Counted from the stretch's first letter, positions 1 to 9,542 are shown. The stretch is 64,000 nt of DNA from JAHEJJ01 sp965212205 (GCA_965212205.1 CBDBUX010000016.1:186001-250000), one strand, 5' to 3'. A program made the numbers and translations. The notes: generated by a model from the letters alone, not told the origin.

Positions 1-1
1 C

Positions 2-1339
2 CAGATAGACTATAGTTTTGTTACCGGTGAATCCCAGGCCGTACTGAGGCGTTCTGGCGACAGGTTATATGCCGGAGGACGTCAGATGAATAATCTGATT
101 GAGATAGAAGTGCTCAAGTCGGTATCGCAAAGCTACCTCACCCAATTATGGAGCAATAAGGCTTTTAGAAAGAATAGCCCCTCTCAATTCCAAACCCTTA
201 CAAACAGTATCGGCAAGCGATTTACGTTAGCTGTGCTCAGCATTGCTCTGATCGCTACAGGATTCTGGCTCTATTGGGAACCTTCAAAAGCACTCAATGT
301 CTTTACCGCGGTCCTGATCATTGCCTGTCCATGTGCTATCGCTTTATCTGCTCCTTTTACCCTGGGTAATATGATACGTATCTTCGGCCGAAGAAGGTTT
401 TACCTTAAGAATACAGAAGTCATAGAACGACTTGCCAAAGTAGATACATCGATTTTTGACAAGACCGGTACACTTACCTCCACCCTCGAAAGCAATGTGA
501 GCTACAGAGGTGTTGAACTCAGCGAAGAAGAGGCTAGTATGTTAAAAAGCACTTTAAGAGCCTCTAATCATCCTTTAAGCAGAACATTATATTCCATATT
601 AAATGAACAGAATATCTATACCCTCGATGAATTCAAGGAAGAATTGGGAAGGGGCATAGAGAGTACAAAAGACAACAGGCGCTTAAAAATCGGCTCCGCT
701 GAATTTGTGGGCGAAAGCGATCAGGCCGATGCAGATAAAACTTCGGTTCATATCAGTTATGATGATGATTATAAAGGATGTTTCGCGATTCATAATGTAT
801 ACAGAGAAGGTGTCTTTGAGGTTTTAAATGAAATCGGCCAGGAAATGGATATCGCTTTGCTTTCAGGAGATAACCCGGGTGAAAAACCACAGCTTGAGAA
901 GCGCTTACCACCGCTAACGCCAATGTATTTTAAACAAAGTCCGGAAGACAAACTCGATTTTGTAAAATCCCTCCAAAAAAAGAACCGTCACGTGCTCATG
1001 GTGGGCGACGGGCTCAACGATGCCGGTGCCCTGGCGCAAAGCGATGTTGGCCTGGCGATTTCTGAGGATATCAATGTATTTTCTCCGGCTTGCGATGCCA
1101 TTCTTGACGCCTCAAAATTCAGACAGCTATATCAATACATAAAAGCCTCGAAAAAGGCTATAAATATTATTAAATTGAGTTTCATATTCTCGCTGGTGTA
1201 CAATATAATCGGACTTTACTTTGCGGTAACCGGGCAGCTCGCTCCTGTTATCGCCGCTATTTTGATGCCTTTAAGCTCGATAAGTATCGTTGGATTTACC
1301 ACTTTGGCGACGAATTTAAGCAGTAGAAAATTAAGCTAG
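2..1339 (+). CDS. ccoI: Copper-translocating P1B-type ATPase, CcoI/FixI-like (5' end outside window)
   Basis: Heavy-metal transporting ATPase of the inner membrane, expected to supply copper for cbb3 oxidase assembly. The frame is open from base 2 with no start, so the metal-binding N-terminus and first helices lie outside. Visible in order are the actuator motif TGES (bases 26-37), the membrane metal-site motif ACPCAI, the phosphorylation motif DKTGT (Asp codon at 458), the SNHP motif of the nucleotide domain, the hinge GDGLNDAGAL, and two closing membrane helices. An ATG at 86 falls after TGES and cannot be the true start. The CPC motif and the directly following ccoS and ccoNO genes support CcoI rather than a general copper exporter. 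Confidence 0.9.
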   Translation, partial: QIDYSFVTGESQAVLRRSGDRLYAGGRQMNNLIEIEVLKSVSQSYLTQLWSNKAFRKNSPSQFQTLTNSIGKRFTLAVLSIALIATGFWLYWEPSKALNVFTAVLIIACPCAIALSAPFTLGNMIRIFGRRRFYLKNTEVIERLAKVDTSIFDKTGTLTSTLESNVSYRGVELSEEEASMLKSTLRASNHPLSRTLYSILNEQNIYTLDEFKEELGRGIESTKDNRRLKIGSAEFVGESDQADADKTSVHISYDDDYKGCFAIHNVYREGVFEVLNEIGQEMDIALLSGDNPGEKPQLEKRLPPLTPMYFKQSPEDKLDFVKSLQKKNRHVLMVGDGLNDAGALAQSDVGLAISEDINVFSPACDAILDASKFRQLYQYIKASKKAINIIKLSFIFSLVYNIIGLYFAVTGQLAPVIAAILMPLSSISIVGFTTLATNLSSRKLS

Positions 1340-1411
1340 GAAAAAACTGATATAAGTCATTTTTTGACTACTTTAACAGGTGTAGATTTACGCCGTTTTT
1401 CAGGTACAGGT

Positions 1412-1624
1412 ATGAGTGTGATCTATATGTTATTGACCATCAGCATAATAGTGGCGATCGTCTTCTTTCTGGCCTTCATTTATTCTGTGAAGCGCGGACA
1501 ATATGATGATTCGTATACACCTTCTGTACGCGTATTGTTCGAGGATGAACTCGTGAGTCCTGAACAAAAAAAGAGCGCAAAATCAAAAAAATCAATCCAA
1601 CCCGAAAAAAGTCAAAACTCGTAA
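1412..1624 (+). CDS. ccoS: cbb3-type cytochrome oxidase assembly protein CcoS
   Basis: Short single-span membrane protein needed for cofactor insertion into cbb3 oxidase. From the ATG at 1412 it is 70 residues: MSVIYMLLTISI leads into one hydrophobic helix, then a hydrophilic tail rich in Lys and Ser. A TTG at 1364 would add 16 residues not typical of the family, so the ATG is preferred. The conserved central part reads GQYDDSYTPS followed by an acidic stretch. It follows the ATPase by about 70 nt and ends 2 nt before ccoNO, as in other flavobacterial cco operons. Confidence 0.85.
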   Translation: MSVIYMLLTISIIVAIVFFLAFIYSVKRGQYDDSYTPSVRVLFEDELVSPEQKKSAKSKKSIQPEKSQNS

Positions 1625-1626
1625 TT

Positions 1627-3828
1627 ATGGAAGTACAACAATTTCATTACGATAATAAGATCGTTCAGAAATTTATCTATGCCACCCTGCTTTGGGGAAT
1701 TGTGGGAATGCTGGTCGGCTTATTGCTGGCTTTTATGTTTCTTTTCCCCAACATTACCGACGGTATTTCGTGGCTCAGCTTTGGAAGGCTTAGGCCTCTT
1801 CATACCAATGCTGTCATCTTTGCCTTTGTAGGTAATGCCATGTTTGCAGGGGTATACTACTCCACACAAAGACTCCTCAAGGCCAGGATGTTCAGCGATG
1901 CCCTGAGCAATTTTAATTTTTGGGGTTGGCAGGCGATAATCGTGGCTGCGGCCATAACACTTCCATTGGGCTATAGTACTTCCAAAGAATATGCAGAACT
2001 TGAATGGCCTATCGATATCGCAATAGCCCTGGTTTGGGTGGCATTTGGCTGGAACTTTATCGGAACTATGCTTAAAAGGCGGCAGCGCCACCTCTATGTA
2101 GCGATCTGGTTCTACCTTGCGACCATTGTTACCGTTGCCGTACTCCATATTTTTAACAGCCTCGAATTGCCCGTTAGTGCAATGAAGAGTTATTCGGTTT
2201 ATGCCGGAGTACAGGATGCACTGGTTCAATGGTGGTACGGACACAATGCAGTCGCATTTTTCCTTACTACACCATTCCTTGGCCTGATGTATTATTTTGT
2301 ACCCAAAGCGGCTAACCGCCCGGTATATTCATATCGTTTATCCATAGTGCACTTTTGGTCATTGATATTTATCTATATCTGGGCCGGACCACACCACCTT
2401 TTATATTCATCTCTACCCGATTGGGCCCAGAACCTGGGTGTAGCCTTCTCTGTGATGCTTATCGCTCCTTCGTGGGGAGGTATGATCAACGGGTTGCTCA
2501 CTTTACGAGGTGCCTGGGACAAGGTACGTACCGACCCAACACTAAAGTTCATGGTTGTTGCGATCACTGGTTATGGTATGGCCACATTCGAAGGACCGAT
2601 GCTCTCCCTGAAAAACGTAAATGCCATCGCACATTTCAGCGACTGGATCATCGCGCATGTCCATGTGGGTGCCCTGGCATGGAACGGTTTCCTAACCTTT
2701 GGGATGATCTATTGGCTTGTGCCAAAAATGTTCAAAACACGGCTGCATTCTATTCCCATGGCTAATTTTCATTTTTGGATCGGGACTTTAGGAATTATCC
2801 TCTACGCACTGCCGATGTACGTGGCAGGATTTACCCAGGCTTTAATGTGGAAGGATTTTAATCCCGATGGCACCCTGGTTTATGGAAATTTCCTCGAGAC
2901 CGTAACTCAGATAATACCGATGTATTGGATGAGGGCTATTGGCGGCTCACTGTATATCGTTGGGTTTATTGTGATGCTTTATAATATCGTCATTACTGTA
3001 AGACAAGGAACTAAAGTAGAGGATGAATTGGCAGAAGCGCCGGCACTCACAAGAGTTTCGAAAAGAAGAACAGCCGGTGAGACCTATCATACCTGGCTGG
3101 AGAGAAGGCCTATTCAACTCACCATTTTGGCAACGGTCGCCATCCTGATCGGGGGTATTGTTCAAATTATCCCCACTATTCTGGTAAAATCGAATATCCC
3201 GACCATCACCAGTGTGAAACCCTATACACCGCTGGAACTGGAGGGAAGAGATCTTTATATCCGTGAAGGATGCGTGGGATGCCATTCTCAGATGATCCGC
3301 CCATTCCGGAGTGAAGTGGAACGCTATGGTGAATATGCCAAGGCAGGCGAATTTGTGTACGATCATCCTTTCCTCTGGGGTAGTAAACGAACAGGGCCAG
3401 ATTTACTTCGGATTGGAGGAAAGTATTCCGATAACTGGCATCTGAATCATATGTATGATCCTCAGAGCACATCCTCCGGATCAATTATGCCGGCTTATCA
3501 ATGGCTGGTACTGGATAAACACGACAGGAGCGCTGCTGAATCTAAGATGAGGGCGATGGTGAGCTTAGGAGTTCCCTATACCGATGAGGACATTGCTAAT
3601 GCACAGGCCTCTATGGATGCCCAGGCCCTTCAGATTGAAAAAAATCTCTATTCCGATCCCGAATTTGTCAAATCATACGAAGCCGACAAGAAATATGCGG
3701 CGGAGAACGGGCTGGAATTTGTGGAAATGCGCGATCGGGAGATCGTTGCTATGATCGCCTATCTGCAAAGACTGGGTACAGATATTAAGGTACAAGACCA
3801 GGACAATCAGCTAACCGAAAACAAATAG
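1627..3828 (+). CDS. ccoNO: cbb3-type cytochrome c oxidase, fused subunits I and II (CcoN-CcoO)
   Basis: Terminal oxidase of microaerobic respiration: reduces O2 to water and pumps protons. The 733-residue protein joins two normally separate subunits. The N-terminal CcoN part (to about residue 480) has many membrane helices and the haem and CuB histidines: H59, H206 (in WYGHNA), H256/H257 (GPHH), H336, and H344/H346 (AHVHVG). The C-terminal CcoO part has one helix and a single c-type haem site C549-x-x-C-H553. CcoN-CcoO fusions are known in Bacteroidota. There is no stop or frame change at the junction. It is followed 3 nt later by ccoQ. Confidence 0.95.
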   Translation: MEVQQFHYDNKIVQKFIYATLLWGIVGMLVGLLLAFMFLFPNITDGISWLSFGRLRPLHTNAVIFAFVGNAMFAGVYYSTQRLLKARMFSDALSNFNFWGWQAIIVAAAITLPLGYSTSKEYAELEWPIDIAIALVWVAFGWNFIGTMLKRRQRHLYVAIWFYLATIVTVAVLHIFNSLELPVSAMKSYSVYAGVQDALVQWWYGHNAVAFFLTTPFLGLMYYFVPKAANRPVYSYRLSIVHFWSLIFIYIWAGPHHLLYSSLPDWAQNLGVAFSVMLIAPSWGGMINGLLTLRGAWDKVRTDPTLKFMVVAITGYGMATFEGPMLSLKNVNAIAHFSDWIIAHVHVGALAWNGFLTFGMIYWLVPKMFKTRLHSIPMANFHFWIGTLGIILYALPMYVAGFTQALMWKDFNPDGTLVYGNFLETVTQIIPMYWMRAIGGSLYIVGFIVMLYNIVITVRQGTKVEDELAEAPALTRVSKRRTAGETYHTWLERRPIQLTILATVAILIGGIVQIIPTILVKSNIPTITSVKPYTPLELEGRDLYIREGCVGCHSQMIRPFRSEVERYGEYAKAGEFVYDHPFLWGSKRTGPDLLRIGGKYSDNWHLNHMYDPQSTSSGSIMPAYQWLVLDKHDRSAAESKMRAMVSLGVPYTDEDIANAQASMDAQALQIEKNLYSDPEFVKSYEADKKYAAENGLEFVEMRDREIVAMIAYLQRLGTDIKVQDQDNQLTENK

Positions 3829-3831
3829 ATC

Positions 3832-4014
3832 ATGCTAAAATTCATTAAAAACCATATGGAGAGCATGGAGGGTATCGCAACATACCCTATGATATCTCTT
3901 CTTATATTCTTTGTGTTTTTCGCCTTGTTGTTTTGGTGGGTTTTTACAGCCTCAAAACAACACATAAAGGAGATGAGTGAATTACCATTAGACGAAAATC
4001 AACCTAAACCCTAA
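3832..4014 (+). CDS. ccoQ: cbb3 oxidase small subunit CcoQ
   Basis: Sixty-residue protein with one membrane helix (about residues 20-41, rich in Phe and Trp) and a short charged C-terminal tail. Its position between ccoNO and ccoP, with 3 and 4 nt spacing, identifies it as CcoQ/FixQ, which stabilises the oxidase complex. Sequence conservation in this family is low, so the call rests on size, topology and place in the operon. Confidence 0.8.
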   Translation: MLKFIKNHMESMEGIATYPMISLLIFFVFFALLFWWVFTASKQHIKEMSELPLDENQPKP

Positions 4015-4018
4015 ACCG

Positions 4019-4972
4019 ATGAAAAATATGTCGCCCTGGTGGATCAGGATCCCTGTAGTGTTCTTTATAATTTTCGCACTGATGGAATACTTCATCGATT
4101 CTGGTGAAAAACCCGCCTTCCTGGAATATCCGATCACTCAATTCTTCCTGCTATTGGTCTTATTGATTCTGATCGCTATTGAACTCATTTTAAAATCTAT
4201 TGAAAATGTGCTTTTCCAGACACTTTCGGAAGAAGCCAAAGAACGGTATATAGAAGCCAAATCCCAGTCCTGGCAATGGGCATGGGGTACGAGAATGTAT
4301 CAGAAATTATTGGGCTCCAAACCGGTTGAGGAGGAAGGTGAAATTATTCTGGATCACAATTACGATGGGATCAAAGAACTAGATAACAAACTTCCGCCAT
4401 GGTGGGTTTATCTGTTCTATGCCACGATTATTTTTGGTGTGGTCTATCTGGCCAGATTTCATGTCTTTGGCGATTACAATCAGGACCTGGAATACGAGCG
4501 TGAAGTTGCTGCTGCGCAGGCGGCCATCGAGGAATATAAAAAGACGGCCAAAGACCTGGTCGATGTCAATACCGTACAATTGCTTACCGAGGCCTCGGAC
4601 CTGGATGCCGGTAAGGCCATATTTGAAGTAAATTGCGTTGTATGCCATATGGCTGATGGTGGTGGTGGTATCGGACCCAATCTCACAGATGAGTACTGGA
4701 TTACGGGAGGGGGTATTAAAAATGTTTTTAATACGATTTCCGAAGGAGGCCGGGCCGGTAAAGGTATGGTCGCCTGGAAACAGACCCTTAAACCATCTGA
4801 AATGGCTCAGGTAGCTAGTTATCTCCTGACTTTTCAGGGTACTACAGCCGCAAATCCAAAGGCGCCGGAAGGTGATATCTGGGTAGATCCGGATGCACCC
4901 GCTGAAGAAACTCCTGCACAGGAGAGTATGCCGGAACAGGAGATCGACACTGCGGCCGTGGTGAGTAACTAA
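4019..4972 (+). CDS. ccoP: cbb3 oxidase subunit III CcoP, single-haem form
   Basis: Membrane-anchored c-type cytochrome that passes electrons to the CcoNO core. The 317-residue protein has two N-terminal helices, a loop, a third helix after PPWWVYLFY, and a periplasmic cytochrome c domain with one haem site C206-V-V-C-H210. The last 30 residues are rich in Pro, Glu and Ala. Proteobacterial CcoP has two CxxCH sites; only one is found here, and the N-terminal extension is instead a membrane region, as is common in Bacteroidota. It lies between ccoQ and ccoG. Confidence 0.9.
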   Translation: MKNMSPWWIRIPVVFFIIFALMEYFIDSGEKPAFLEYPITQFFLLLVLLILIAIELILKSIENVLFQTLSEEAKERYIEAKSQSWQWAWGTRMYQKLLGSKPVEEEGEIILDHNYDGIKELDNKLPPWWVYLFYATIIFGVVYLARFHVFGDYNQDLEYEREVAAAQAAIEEYKKTAKDLVDVNTVQLLTEASDLDAGKAIFEVNCVVCHMADGGGGIGPNLTDEYWITGGGIKNVFNTISEGGRAGKGMVAWKQTLKPSEMAQVASYLLTFQGTTAANPKAPEGDIWVDPDAPAEETPAQESMPEQEIDTAAVVSN

Positions 4973-5000
4973 ATTCAGGAATTAAAAATATCCTGATCGA

Positions 5001-6410
5001 ATGGACGAAAACTTCAGGGACTCTATAGCGACGATCAATGAGGAGGGCAAAAGGGCCTGGATTTTTCCAAAAAATCCCAGCGGTCGTTTTTACCAATATC
5101 GTAAATGGGTGAGCTATGGCTTGTTACTCTTCCTCTTCGCTGCACCGATCATAAAAGTTAATGGCAACCAGTTCCTGATGTTCAATGTCCTGGAACGTCG
5201 GTTTAATATCTTTGGATTCCCATTCTGGCCGCAAGACTTTCATCTTTTTGTTATTTCGATGATCATCGGTGTGATCTTTATTGCCCTCTTTACGGTAGCT
5301 TATGGTAGAATCTTCTGTGGCTGGATGTGCCCACAGACGATTTTTATGGAGATGGTTTTCCGACGCATTGAATTTTGGATAGACGGTGATCGCGGGGCCC
5401 AAAAACGACTAGCCAAAATGCCTTGGAACGGGTTAAAAATTAGGAAGCGGCTACTGAAATGGACGGTATTCTTTATTATTTCGTTTCTGATTTCGAATAT
5501 TTTCCTGGCCTATATTATCGGAACAGACAGGTTAGTCATGTATGTTACCGACGGTCCTGCAGCACATCTGAATACTTTTGTTTCACTCCTCATCTTTACC
5601 GCTGTCTTTTATTTTGTTTTTGCATGGTTCAGAGAACAGGTATGTATCATCGCCTGCCCCTATGGGAGAATGCAAGGCGTATTACTCGATAATAAATCGA
5701 TTGTGGTTGCGTACGACCATAAAAGAGGTGAGGGCACTAAGGGTCGTAAAAAGTTTCGTAAAAATGAAGACCGGGACGCCCTGGGCCATGGAGATTGTAT
5801 AGATTGTTTCCAATGTGTGCATGTCTGCCCTACCGGAATCGATATTCGTAATGGCACTCAGTTAGAATGTGTGAATTGTACCGCATGTATCGATGAATGC
5901 GATACTATCATGGAAAAAATTGACCGCCCAAAAGGGCTGATCCGATATGCCAGTGAAGACAATATCAATAAGAAATCCAAGTTTACTTTTACTCCGCGTT
6001 TAAAGGGATATACCGCCGTGCTGACCATCCTCACTGGCATCCTGGTGGGCATGCTGTTTTTACGCAATGATATTGAAGCAAATATTTTAAGACTTCCCGG
6101 ACAATTATACGAAAGGAAGGAAGGAAATATAATCAGCAATGTTTACACCTATAAGCTGATCAATAAGACCAATAAAGATATCGCTAATGTTAGTTTTAAA
6201 CTGCATTCGCACAAGGGCACGATCGAGGTGGTGACCCATGAAAAATTTGAAGTGCCGGCGCAACAACTTTCAGAAGGCACGCTTTTTATAGAAATCAACA
6301 ATTCTGGACTCGACGGAGATAAAGACAAGCTGGAAATCGGGGTTTATAGCGGAGAAGATCTCATTGAAACCACCTCCGCTCGTTTTTTAGCCCCGAGATC
6401 CTATAATTGA
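5001..6410 (+). CDS. ccoG: cbb3 oxidase accessory protein CcoG (FixG/RdxA family)
   Basis: Polytopic membrane iron-sulfur protein implicated in copper reduction for cbb3 assembly. The 469-residue protein shows an N-terminal helix, the membrane motif CGWMCPQ near residue 110, two ferredoxin-like 4Fe-4S clusters (Cys residues starting at C266 in DCIDCFQC, ending near 301 in CVNCTACIDEC), a further helix, and a C-terminal periplasmic immunoglobulin-like domain typical of the IG-FixG family. Length fits the family. It is 28 nt after ccoP and 6 nt before ccoH. Confidence 0.93.
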   Translation: MDENFRDSIATINEEGKRAWIFPKNPSGRFYQYRKWVSYGLLLFLFAAPIIKVNGNQFLMFNVLERRFNIFGFPFWPQDFHLFVISMIIGVIFIALFTVAYGRIFCGWMCPQTIFMEMVFRRIEFWIDGDRGAQKRLAKMPWNGLKIRKRLLKWTVFFIISFLISNIFLAYIIGTDRLVMYVTDGPAAHLNTFVSLLIFTAVFYFVFAWFREQVCIIACPYGRMQGVLLDNKSIVVAYDHKRGEGTKGRKKFRKNEDRDALGHGDCIDCFQCVHVCPTGIDIRNGTQLECVNCTACIDECDTIMEKIDRPKGLIRYASEDNINKKSKFTFTPRLKGYTAVLTILTGILVGMLFLRNDIEANILRLPGQLYERKEGNIISNVYTYKLINKTNKDIANVSFKLHSHKGTIEVVTHEKFEVPAQQLSEGTLFIEINNSGLDGDKDKLEIGVYSGEDLIETTSARFLAPRSYN

Positions 6411-6416
6411 AAAAGT

Positions 6417-6869
6417 ATGAAGATGAAATTTAACTGGGGAACAGGTATTGTATTAGCCTTTATCGGATTTATCGGATTCATTCTCTATTTCGTAATACTG
6501 GCCAGTACCGGAAGAAACTCGGATCATCATCTGGTAACAGAAGATTATTACCAGGAAGAGCTGGCCTATCAGAAAGAGATCGATGCAGAGGCCAACGCAA
6601 AAAATATCGCCCCGGGATTTCACTCTAAAAAAAGTGAAAAAGGCTTGTTAATCGAGATCCCGGAAGAGCTCCGAACTAAGGATTTAAAAGCAACAGTGTC
6701 CCTTTACAGACCATCCAATAAACACTTGGATTTTGACTTAGACATAAGTTTGTCCAATTCACATTTGCTCATACCTGACGAACGTTTGTTGGATGGTCGA
6801 TGGGACATTAAAATAAGATGGTCTGAAAAGGACAAAAGTTACCTGGTTAAAAAAAGTATCACCTATTAG
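6417..6869 (+). CDS. ccoH: FixH/CcoH family oxidase assembly protein
   Basis: A 150-residue protein with one N-terminal membrane helix (residues 8-29), the conserved DYYQEELAYQ segment just after the membrane, and a periplasmic domain predicted to be mainly beta. FixH proteins help assemble cbb3 oxidase, probably with CcoI. The position directly after ccoG and 3 nt before the next gene supports the call. A second ATG two codons in is possible. Confidence 0.85.
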   Translation: MKMKFNWGTGIVLAFIGFIGFILYFVILASTGRNSDHHLVTEDYYQEELAYQKEIDAEANAKNIAPGFHSKKSEKGLLIEIPEELRTKDLKATVSLYRPSNKHLDFDLDISLSNSHLLIPDERLLDGRWDIKIRWSEKDKSYLVKKSITY

Positions 6870-6872
6870 AGA

Positions 6873-7592
6873 ATGTTCTATACTGCCTTTATACTTGGTC
6901 TCCTTGGCAGTCTTCACTGCCTGGGGATGTGCGGCCCGATTGCATTTATGCTGCCGGTAGATCGCAGTAACCGCTATAGGGGCAGCCTACAGACGGTTAT
7001 CTACCATAGCGGAAGGATATTGGCATATGGCATCCTGGGGCTGCTTTTCGGTATGCTGGGCAAGGGACTCCATCTCTTTGGCACCCAACAAAAGCTGTCA
7101 ATTATTATCGGTGTGCTGATGATCGTGTTAGTACTTATCCCTTTGCATAAACTCGGCAAATTCCGCCTAACCCAACCTATATTTAAAGGGATCTCCTGGC
7201 TGAAGGAAACCCTGGGCGCGTCGTTTAAAAAGAAAACCCCAGATGCATTTCTTACCATTGGATTCCTCAATGGATTTTTGCCCTGCGGATTGGTATACAT
7301 GGCCTTATTAGGAGCTACAGCATCTGCAGGCCCTGCAGGCGGGTTTTTGTTCATGGTGATTTTTGGCCTTGGTACCATCCCGCTAATGACCATTGCAGTA
7401 TTTTTTGGTAGTGCGATCAAGTCATCATTTAAAAACAAGATAAGCCGATTGGTTCCCGTCTTCGTGATCCTTGTTGGGTTGTTGTTCATTCTGAGGGGTA
7501 TGGGTCTGGGAATACCTTATGTCTCTCCCAAAATTTCAAATCATACCACAGAAACGGCCGTTGAATGCCATCAACCCGCCAATATCGAATAG
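6873..7592 (+). CDS. TauE/SafE- or DsbD-type six-helix membrane protein
   Basis: A 239-residue polytopic membrane protein at the end of the cco operon. It carries LHCLGMCGP near the N-terminus (Cys16, Cys20) and PCGLVY in the second half, the two Cys-containing motifs of the DsbD_2/sulfite exporter-like family often found at the end of cbb3 operons. The paired Cys and the operon context suggest a role in copper or thiol handling during oxidase assembly. That is inference: annotation as a sulfite exporter would rest only on family name. The C-terminal tail after the last helix is short. Confidence 0.8.
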   Translation: MFYTAFILGLLGSLHCLGMCGPIAFMLPVDRSNRYRGSLQTVIYHSGRILAYGILGLLFGMLGKGLHLFGTQQKLSIIIGVLMIVLVLIPLHKLGKFRLTQPIFKGISWLKETLGASFKKKTPDAFLTIGFLNGFLPCGLVYMALLGATASAGPAGGFLFMVIFGLGTIPLMTIAVFFGSAIKSSFKNKISRLVPVFVILVGLLFILRGMGLGIPYVSPKISNHTTETAVECHQPANIE

Positions 7593-7613
7593 TGGAGAAA
7601 AAATTAAACACCT

Positions 7614-8885
7614 ATGAAAATAGTTAATGTCGAAGAAGCAGCTGCCGTGGTTAAATCGGGTAACCGAATTTTTTTACAGGGCGCAGCTATGACCCCTAAC
7701 ACCCTGATCAATGCTATTTGTGAGCGATACAAAGAATTGAAAGAGGTTGAAGTTATCTCGATCCATACCGAAGGGCAGGTCAATTATGCGCTGGACCCCT
7801 ATAAGAACTCCTTTAAGATCAACAGTTGTTTTGTGGGTGGAAATGTGCGGAAGGCTGTGAACACCAATCAGGGCGACTATATTCCAATTTTTCTCAGCGA
7901 GATTCACTTGCTTTTCAGATGGAATATTCTACCACTCGATGTGGCCGTGGTTCAGGTATCTCCGCCCGATAAGCACGGATATTGCTCGCTTGGGGTTTCG
8001 GTAGATATTGCGCTTCCCGCCGTACAAAAAGCGAGGAAAGTTATTGCACAGATAAATCCACAGGTGCCACGCACACACGGGGATGGTATAATCCACCAGG
8101 ATAAAATTGACCTGGCTATTGAAGTTGATGAGCCCATACACAGGCATCCAATGGGAGCTATTTCGGACCTGGAGCACAGGATTGGAAAAAACGTCGCTGA
8201 ATTGATCGAAGATGGCGCCACCTTGCAGCTAGGTATAGGAAACATCCCAAATGCCGTACTGACCAATCTGAAAGATCATCAACGGCTGGGAGTCCATACA
8301 GAAATGTTTTCAGATGGCCTGTTGCCTCTCATTGAAAATGGAAATATAACCGGGGAAGAAAAGGAAATAAAAACCAATAAGATCGTAACGGCATTTGCGG
8401 CCGGGTCTCAAAAATTATACGATTTTGTAGATGATAACCCTCTGGTGCATTTTAAAGAAGCAGCCTACACCAACGATACCAACCTCATCGCCCGCAATCC
8501 GAAGGTGACCGCTATAAATAGTGCTATAGAAATAGATCTTACCGGACAGGTCTGTGCCGATACCATAGGAACCAGGCAATTTTCGGGAGTAGGCGGACAA
8601 ATGGATTTTATTCGGGGCGCTACAATTTCCGAAGGAGGAAAACCGATTATCGCCATTTCTTCGGCTACAGCCAAGGGAGTTTCAAAAATTACCCCGGTAT
8701 TGAAACAAGGGGCAGGGGTTACCACGACCAGGGCACATGTGCACTATGTGGTTACCGAATATGGAGTGGTAAATCTATTTGGTATGAACCTATACGAAAG
8801 GGCAAAAGCCCTGGTATCAATCGCGCATCCCGATCATCAGGAAGCATTAGACAGAGCCGCCTTTGAGAGGTTTGGCCGTGAATAG
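7614..8885 (+). CDS. Acetyl-CoA hydrolase / 4-hydroxybutyrate CoA-transferase family protein
   Basis: Cytosolic family I CoA-transferase of 423 residues. It shows the nucleotide/CoA-binding stretch LGIGNIPNAV, the likely catalytic Glu in HTEMFSDG, and the C-terminal signature VHYVVTEYGV. Members either transfer CoA between acyl groups (acetate, butyrate, 4-hydroxybutyrate) or hydrolyse acetyl-CoA; the sequence alone does not decide the substrate. It starts 21 nt after the cco operon and is followed 5 nt later by deoC, whose pathway yields acetaldehyde, so a role in acetyl-CoA/acetate balance is plausible. Confidence 0.85.
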   Translation: MKIVNVEEAAAVVKSGNRIFLQGAAMTPNTLINAICERYKELKEVEVISIHTEGQVNYALDPYKNSFKINSCFVGGNVRKAVNTNQGDYIPIFLSEIHLLFRWNILPLDVAVVQVSPPDKHGYCSLGVSVDIALPAVQKARKVIAQINPQVPRTHGDGIIHQDKIDLAIEVDEPIHRHPMGAISDLEHRIGKNVAELIEDGATLQLGIGNIPNAVLTNLKDHQRLGVHTEMFSDGLLPLIENGNITGEEKEIKTNKIVTAFAAGSQKLYDFVDDNPLVHFKEAAYTNDTNLIARNPKVTAINSAIEIDLTGQVCADTIGTRQFSGVGGQMDFIRGATISEGGKPIIAISSATAKGVSKITPVLKQGAGVTTTRAHVHYVVTEYGVVNLFGMNLYERAKALVSIAHPDHQEALDRAAFERFGRE

Positions 8886-8890
8886 GGAAC

Positions 8891-9538
8891 ATGAAACTTG
8901 AACAATATATAGATCATACGCTTTTAAAGCCCACCGCCACCGAGGACGACATCAAGCAACTTTGTAATGAGGCCATTGATCATAATTTCTTTGCGGTTTG
9001 TGTTAATTCATTTTATGTGCCCCTGGCACATCGTGAGTTGAAAGGGTCCGATGTTAAACTGGCTGCAGTTATTGGATTTCCCCTTGGGGCGATGGCAACC
9101 AAAGTTAAAATTCAAGAAGCCGCATACTGTTTTGAGCAAGGTGCAGATGAGGTCGATATGGTTATCAATCTGGGCTGGCTGAAGTCGGGGGCCTACCAAG
9201 AGGTACTCAAAGAACTCAAATCGCTAAAAGAACTAGCGGGAACCAAAGTATTAAAGGTAATCATCGAAACCTGTTATCTTAGCGATAAGGAAATTGAAAA
9301 AGCCAGTAACTTGGTGGTCGAATCAGGGGCCGACTTTGTCAAAACCTCCACAGGGTTTGGAACTGGTGGAGCAACCCTCAAAGATGTTGCCCTGATGAAA
9401 GCTACTGTAGGCGATAAGGTAAAGATAAAAGCCTCTGGAGGAATAAAGGATCGGCAGACTGCACTGAAGTATATCGAAATGGGAGTAAGCAGGCTGGGTA
9501 CTTCATCGGGTACGAAGATTGTTAACGAAGGATTCTAA
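8891..9538 (+). CDS. deoC: Deoxyribose-phosphate aldolase
   Basis: Cleaves 2-deoxyribose 5-phosphate to glyceraldehyde 3-phosphate and acetaldehyde in deoxynucleoside breakdown. The 215-residue TIM barrel starts with YIDHTLLKP, contains GFPLGA, the Schiff-base Lys region DFVKTSTGF, and the second conserved Lys in KIKASGGI. Size is normal for the short bacterial form. It is 4 nt upstream of the purine nucleoside phosphorylase, forming a salvage pair. Confidence 0.95.
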   Translation: MKLEQYIDHTLLKPTATEDDIKQLCNEAIDHNFFAVCVNSFYVPLAHRELKGSDVKLAAVIGFPLGAMATKVKIQEAAYCFEQGADEVDMVINLGWLKSGAYQEVLKELKSLKELAGTKVLKVIIETCYLSDKEIEKASNLVVESGADFVKTSTGFGTGGATLKDVALMKATVGDKVKIKASGGIKDRQTALKYIEMGVSRLGTSSGTKIVNEGF

Positions 9539-9542
9539 ACAC

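Noticed and set aside
2355..2765. 136-codon plus-strand frame
   Set aside because: Overlaps ccoNO, whose conserved histidines and helices are in the other frame; overlapping frames at 1720-2244 and 2947-3484 are rejected for the same reason.
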